Positions 60,049-64,000 of a DNA stretch of 64,000 nucleotides are shown in pieces. The stretch is from Flavobacterium frigoritolerans. GTDB lineage: Bacteria > Bacteroidota > Bacteroidia > Flavobacteriales > Flavobacteriaceae. The stretch covers positions 124,001 to 188,000 of the forward strand of contig NZ_JAOZEV010000001.1 of assembly GCF_025847275.1 (NCBI RefSeq), read 5' to 3'. A program made the position numbers and the translations under genes. A model generated the notes under the pieces. The model ran no database searches. It was not told the DNA's origin and saw nothing but the letters and a program-made list of their open reading frames with translations. Within the stretch, counting starts at the first letter, position 1, and each line of letters opens with the position of its first letter.

Positions 60049-61050
60049 CTATAATTTATTTTTTAGTTTGTCTTCCAATTGTTTCAACTCTTCCAAATCT
60101 TGTTCATCGGCTTTTTGAGCATCTATTTTCTTTCGTTGCGTATTAAACATTTCATAAATAAGATCAACTTTTTCTTCCATTTGTATATGACTTACTTTTC
60201 CTTTATGATCTAATACTTTTTTATCGTTAAATTCTATAATACGATCTATATTGGTTTTCCAGAAACTCATAGTGATGTCCTGTCTATTTTTGGCTCTTAA
60301 CTCTGCCGTTTCAAGAAATACAACCACAAAGCGATTTAGGCTGTCAATTTCGTCACTAGTTAGATAATTTTTCGCAATATAAATATCCTGTTTTCTTACG
60401 ACGGTACCTTTCCAACTGGTTAAAGCCATATTAGGATCATTTGGATTGGCTCGGGAAACTATTATTTCAGTCGCCGTTTTTTCAGTAATAGCATATAGAA
60501 TTTTATTTTGTGTTTCGGCAAAGAACATTTGAGTTGCTTTATCTGTTTTATCATAATCACTGCTTAAAGAAAATAAGTCACGAACTTTTTGATAAAACCT
60601 TTTTTCGGAGGCTCGAATATCGCGTATACGATCGAGTAATTCATCAAAATGATCAATTCTACCGTTAGGACTCTTAAGACGTTCGTCGTCCATAACAAAC
60701 CCCTTAATCATATATTCTTGCAAGTTTTGGTTTGCCCATTGGCGGAATTGAGTTCCTCTTTTACTTCTTACTCTAAAACCTATTGCCAAAACCATAGATA
60801 AAGAATAAAAAGTAACCGTATATTTTTTGCCATCTGAAGCAGTTGTCAAGTAATCCTTGACAACTGATTTCTCTTGTAACTCTTTCTCTTTTAACACATT
60901 CCTAATATGCAAGCTAATATTTTGTTTAGAGGTGTCAAAAAGTTCTGCTAATTGATTTTGATTCAACCAAACGTCTTCATCCTTGGTAAAAAGTGCTACA
61001 GAAGATTTTCCATCAATTGTATTATAAATAATGATATCTTGTTTTTCCAT
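60049..61050 (-). CDS. RhuM-family protein
   Basis: About 333 residues from the ATG at 61050; an ATG at 61062 is also possible but would follow a -7 element (TAACTTTG at 61080-61073) with almost no leader. The N-terminal part is the RhuM virulence-protein fold: DVWLNQNQLAELFDTSKQNI (20 residues), SVVKDYLTTASDGKKYTVTF (20 residues) and GFRVRSKRGTQFRQWANQNL (20 residues). A charged coiled-coil tail ends the protein. RhuM proteins are scattered on mobile regions; their function is unknown. Confidence 0.8.
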   Translation of the reverse strand: MEKQDIIIYNTIDGKSSVALFTKDEDVWLNQNQLAELFDTSKQNISLHIRNVLKEKELQEKSVVKDYLTTASDGKKYTVTFYSLSMVLAIGFRVRSKRGTQFRQWANQNLQEYMIKGFVMDDERLKSPNGRIDHFDELLDRIRDIRASEKRFYQKVRDLFSLSSDYDKTDKATQMFFAETQNKILYAITEKTATEIIVSRANPNDPNMALTSWKGTVVRKQDIYIAKNYLTSDEIDSLNRFVVVFLETAELRAKNRQDITMSFWKTNIDRIIEFNDKKVLDHKGKVSHIQMEEKVDLIYEMFNTQRKKIDAQKADEQDLEELKQLEDKLKNKL

Positions 61051-61216
61051 CTTAAAAGGCATTGCAATATTCCAAAGTTATTGTTCTAACTGTTTTTTTT
61101 AACTTTTGGCATTGTAAAAGTATTCTGTTATTTTGATTTGCTAAAGTATTGAAAATTTAATTAAGCAATTTATGTTAATTCTTAAATGGGCTAATTATTT
61201 TTTTATTTACTACAAA

Positions 61217-61242
61217 AAAACCTCCCATTTCTGAGAGGTTTT
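61217..61242. terminator. Terminator after the icmF-type gene
   Basis: AAAACCTC pairs with GAGGTTTT around a 10-nt loop. Confidence 0.8.
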
Positions 61243-61266
61243 CCTAAATCTATAAAATAGTTAAGA

Positions 61267-64000
61267 TTACATATTCCTTCTATACTGTCCTCCTACTTCA
61301 AATAAAGCTGAAGTAATTTGACCAAGCGAACATACTTTGGTAGCTTCCATTAAATGGGCGAATAAGTTTTCGTTTTTAATAGCTGCTTCTTGCAAAGTAT
61401 TTAAATGGTCTTTTACTGATTCTTTATGATACTCATGTAAGTTGTTCAACATATCTATCTGATATTGTTTTTCTTCTTCGGTAGCACGAATAACCTCTGC
61501 TGGAATAACTGTTGGAGATCCTTTTGAACTCAAGAAAGTATTTACTCCTACAATTGGGAAATCTCCGTTATGTTTCAAGGTTTCGTAATACAAACTTTCC
61601 TCCTGAATTTTAGAACGCTGGTACATGGTTTCCATTGCGCCAAGAACTCCTCCACGCTCCGTAATACGGTCGAATTCTTGTAAAACAGCCGCTTCTACTA
61701 AATCGGTTAATTCTTCGATTATAAATGAACCTTGTATTGGGTTTTCGTTTTTAGCCAAACCTAATTCTTTATTAATAATCAATTGTATTGCCATCGCACG
61801 ACGAACCGATTCTTCGGTAGGTGTTGTAATTGCTTCATCATACGCATTGGTATGCAATGAATTACAGTTATCATAAATAGCATATAATGCTTGCAATGTC
61901 GTACGAATATCATTAAAATCAATTTCTTGTGCGTGTAATGAACGCCCTGAAGTCTGAATATGATATTTAAGCATTTGCGCTCTTTCGTTGGCGCCATATT
62001 TAATCTTCATGGCTTTAGCCCAAATTTTACGCGCTACACGACCAATTACTGCATATTCTGGATCTACTCCATTCGAGAAAAAGAAGGATAAGTTAGGTCC
62101 GAAATCATTGATACTCATTCCGCGGCTCAAATAGTATTCTACGTAAGTGAAACCATTAGAAAGCGTAAATGCCAATTGTGTAATTGGGTTTGCTCCTGCC
62201 TCGGCAATATGATATCCTGAAATAGAAACCGAATAAAAATTACGTACGTTTTGCGTAATAAAATATTCCTGAACATCTCCCATTAATCGTAAAGCAAATT
62301 CGGTAGAGAAGATACAAGTATTTTGTGCTTGATCTTCTTTAAGAATATCGGCTTGAACTGTTCCTCGCACTTGCGAAAGCGTTTTGGCTTTTATATCATT
62401 ATAAACCTCTAAAGGTAAAACCTCATCACCAGTAACTCCAAGAAGCATTAATCCTAAACCATTATTCCCCGCTGGCAAATCGCCTTGGTATTTAGGTCTT
62501 GTAATTCCTTTTGCTGCGTATAGTTTAGTAATTTTTTGTTCTACTTCTTTCTCTAAATCATTAGCTTTAATGTAATACTCACATTGCTGATCTATTGCAG
62601 CATTCATAAAGAAACCTAGCAACATTGGTGCTGGTCCATTTATAGTCATACTCACAGATGTTAAAGCATGAACTAAATCAAAACCTGAATATAGTTTTTT
62701 GGCATCATCCAGACAACAAATAGAAACTCCTGCATTTCCGATTTTACCATAAATATCTGGTCGTACATCGGGATCATTACCATATAATGTCACACTATCA
62801 AAAGCTGTCGAAAGGCGTTTTGCAGGTAATCCTGCGCTTACATAATGAAAACGTTTGTTGGTTCTTTCTGGTCCACCTTCTCCTGCAAACATACGAGACG
62901 GATCTTCTCCTTCTCTCTTAAAAGGATATAAACCTGATGCAAACGGAAATTCACCAGGAACATTCTCTTGCAAACACCAACGCAAGATATCTCCCCAAGC
63001 TTCGTATTTAGGCAACGCTATTTTCGGGATTTGTTGGTGCGATAAACTTTCGGTATGTGTTGCTATTTTTATTTCCTTATCACGAACTTTAAAGCTGTAA
63101 ACAGGATTTTTGTATTTGTTTACTTTTTCATCCCAAGTTAGGATCATCTCCCAATTGTATGGATCTAAATCCATTTTTACCTTATCAAACTGATTTAGTA
63201 AAAGATTCAGGAAAACACGATTTTCATCAAGTCCTTCGACTCCGCTCAGGATGACACTATCATCGATTCCTGCCTTTGTAATTACAGGGATTTTGCCCGT
63301 AACACTTTCGATAGTTTTAAAAATACCGTATAACTTTTGAGCTACTTGTTGTTGCGACAAAGCTGTATCATCATACTTACGATTGTTCTCGGCAATCTCG
63401 GATAAGTATCTTGTTCTGTGTGGTGGAATTACGAATATTTTCTCGCTCATTTCACGAGTAATTTCGAAAGTCGATTTTAAATCCGATTCCGTTTTCTCGA
63501 CAATTTTATCCATGATAGATTTATACAATGTATTCATCCCCGGATCATTAAACTGTGAAGCAATTGTTCCAAAAACAGGCATATCGTCAGGATTTTTATC
63601 CCAAAGATTATGATTGCGTTGGTATTGTTTTTTCACATCACGTATAGCATCTAGCGCGCCACGTTTGTCGAATTTGTTTAATGCCACTAAATCGGCAAAA
63701 TCAAGCATGTCGATTTTTTCCAATTGTGTTGCAGCTCCAAATTCTGGTGTCATTACATATAAAGAAACATCTGAATGATCCATAATCTCTGTATCTGACT
63801 GACCGATTCCTGAAGTTTCTAAAATGATAATATCATATTTAGCCGCTTTAAGAACCTGAATCGCTTCGGCAACATATTTAGACAAAGCCAAATTTGATTG
63901 ACGAGTTGCCAACGAGCGCATATAAACTCTAGAATTATTAATAGCGTTCATTCGGATTCTATCTCCTAAAAGTGCTCCTCCTGTTTTACGCTTCGATGGA
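61267..64000 (-). CDS. icmF: IcmF-type fused G-protein chaperone/acyl-CoA mutase, partial
   Basis: The 5' part is beyond the window; the frame remains open to the last base, and at the edge the partial codons read [18 protein letters not shown]. The visible protein has the end of a MeaB-like GTPase ([13 protein letters not shown]) and the catalytic domain of methylmalonyl/isobutyryl-CoA mutase (KFHYVS-type segment here [20 protein letters not shown], 20 residues; [16 protein letters not shown]). The B12-binding domain should lie upstream. Such fusions isomerise acyl-CoA esters with coenzyme B12. An in-frame copy of an intergenic repeat lies at 63232-63256. Confidence 0.9.
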   Translation of the reverse strand, partial: PSKRKTGGALLGDRIRMNAINNSRVYMRSLATRQSNLALSKYVAEAIQVLKAAKYDIIILETSGIGQSDTEIMDHSDVSLYVMTPEFGAATQLEKIDMLDFADLVALNKFDKRGALDAIRDVKKQYQRNHNLWDKNPDDMPVFGTIASQFNDPGMNTLYKSIMDKIVEKTESDLKSTFEITREMSEKIFVIPPHRTRYLSEIAENNRKYDDTALSQQQVAQKLYGIFKTIESVTGKIPVITKAGIDDSVILSGVEGLDENRVFLNLLLNQFDKVKMDLDPYNWEMILTWDEKVNKYKNPVYSFKVRDKEIKIATHTESLSHQQIPKIALPKYEAWGDILRWCLQENVPGEFPFASGLYPFKREGEDPSRMFAGEGGPERTNKRFHYVSAGLPAKRLSTAFDSVTLYGNDPDVRPDIYGKIGNAGVSICCLDDAKKLYSGFDLVHALTSVSMTINGPAPMLLGFFMNAAIDQQCEYYIKANDLEKEVEQKITKLYAAKGITRPKYQGDLPAGNNGLGLMLLGVTGDEVLPLEVYNDIKAKTLSQVRGTVQADILKEDQAQNTCIFSTEFALRLMGDVQEYFITQNVRNFYSVSISGYHIAEAGANPITQLAFTLSNGFTYVEYYLSRGMSINDFGPNLSFFFSNGVDPEYAVIGRVARKIWAKAMKIKYGANERAQMLKYHIQTSGRSLHAQEIDFNDIRTTLQALYAIYDNCNSLHTNAYDEAITTPTEESVRRAMAIQLIINKELGLAKNENPIQGSFIIEELTDLVEAAVLQEFDRITERGGVLGAMETMYQRSKIQEESLYYETLKHNGDFPIVGVNTFLSSKGSPTVIPAEVIRATEEEKQYQIDMLNNLHEYHKESVKDHLNTLQEAAIKNENLFAHLMEATKVCSLGQITSALFEVGGQYRRNM
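63232..63256 (-). repeat. Dispersed repeat unit inside the icmF coding sequence
   Basis: TCCTTCGACTCCGCTCAG and GATGACA on the plus strand, a close match to the intergenic copy at 36581-36605. Read in the minus-strand frame it encodes part of [14 protein letters not shown] (about 230-242 residues after the first visible Met). Confidence 0.75.

Noticed and set aside
1-64000. CRISPR array, tRNA, rRNA, transposase or integrase
   Set aside because: None was found. The periodic arrays have an 8-nt unit without spacers and are not CRISPR.

Overview
The window is 64 kb of a low-GC genome of the phylum Bacteroidota, most likely a Flavobacterium or close relative. The evidence is the -7 promoter elements of the form TAnnTTTG/TTCG, a SusC/SusD pair, a type IX secretion C-terminal sorting domain, GldI, glutamine synthetase III, and many flavobacterial-looking intergenic repeats. 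No tRNA, rRNA, CRISPR array, transposase or prophage was seen. There are about 50 protein genes, most of them intact; only the last one (IcmF, at the right edge) is cut by the window.

Region 1 (1-16 kb) is a polysaccharide-utilisation locus (PUL). A GHMP sugar kinase is divergent from a LacI-family regulator. Then come a CBM9-like protein, a Tat-exported metallophosphoesterase, SusC, SusD, a DUF5077/DUF3472-type protein, a GH109-type enzyme, a GH35 beta-galactosidase and a small XRE regulator. A 14-bp palindrome (consensus TGTGyTCGArCACA) lies at a nearly fixed distance (45.5-46.5 bp) upstream of the -7 element of four promoters. This defines a local regulon that probably answers to the LacI protein. 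The enzymes suggest a glycan containing galactose and GalNAc.

Region 2 (16-33 kb) is mostly housekeeping. It holds OsmC, two tandem LysM proteins and GuaA; a CbpA-type DnaJ with CbpM; a degenerate Hint-like protein next to a phytanoyl-CoA-dioxygenase-family enzyme; a Rid protein; a ClC transporter; and an operon of NrnA, GldI and two cyclophilin-FKBP fusion proteins.

Region 3 (33-45 kb) has a GH92 mannosidase, PurM, and a complete curli (type VIII secretion) operon in the order csgA-csgB-csgE-csgF-csgG plus a beta-propeller lipoprotein. CsgE carries an N-terminal CsgH-like segment and CsgG carries a C-terminal beta-barrel.

Region 4 (45-64 kb) starts with divergent glutamine synthetases of type III and type II. 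Their shared intergenic region holds four copies of CCCCCAT. TerC, a secreted esterase, an M13 peptidase, small secreted proteins, an XRE regulator, a T9SS cargo protein, RhuM and IcmF follow.

Intergenic DNA is rich in short dispersed repeats: arrays with an 8-nt period at gene 3' ends, a large inverted-repeat element at 52.4-52.7 kb, REP-like hairpins, and one repeat unit that has become in-frame coding sequence inside IcmF.
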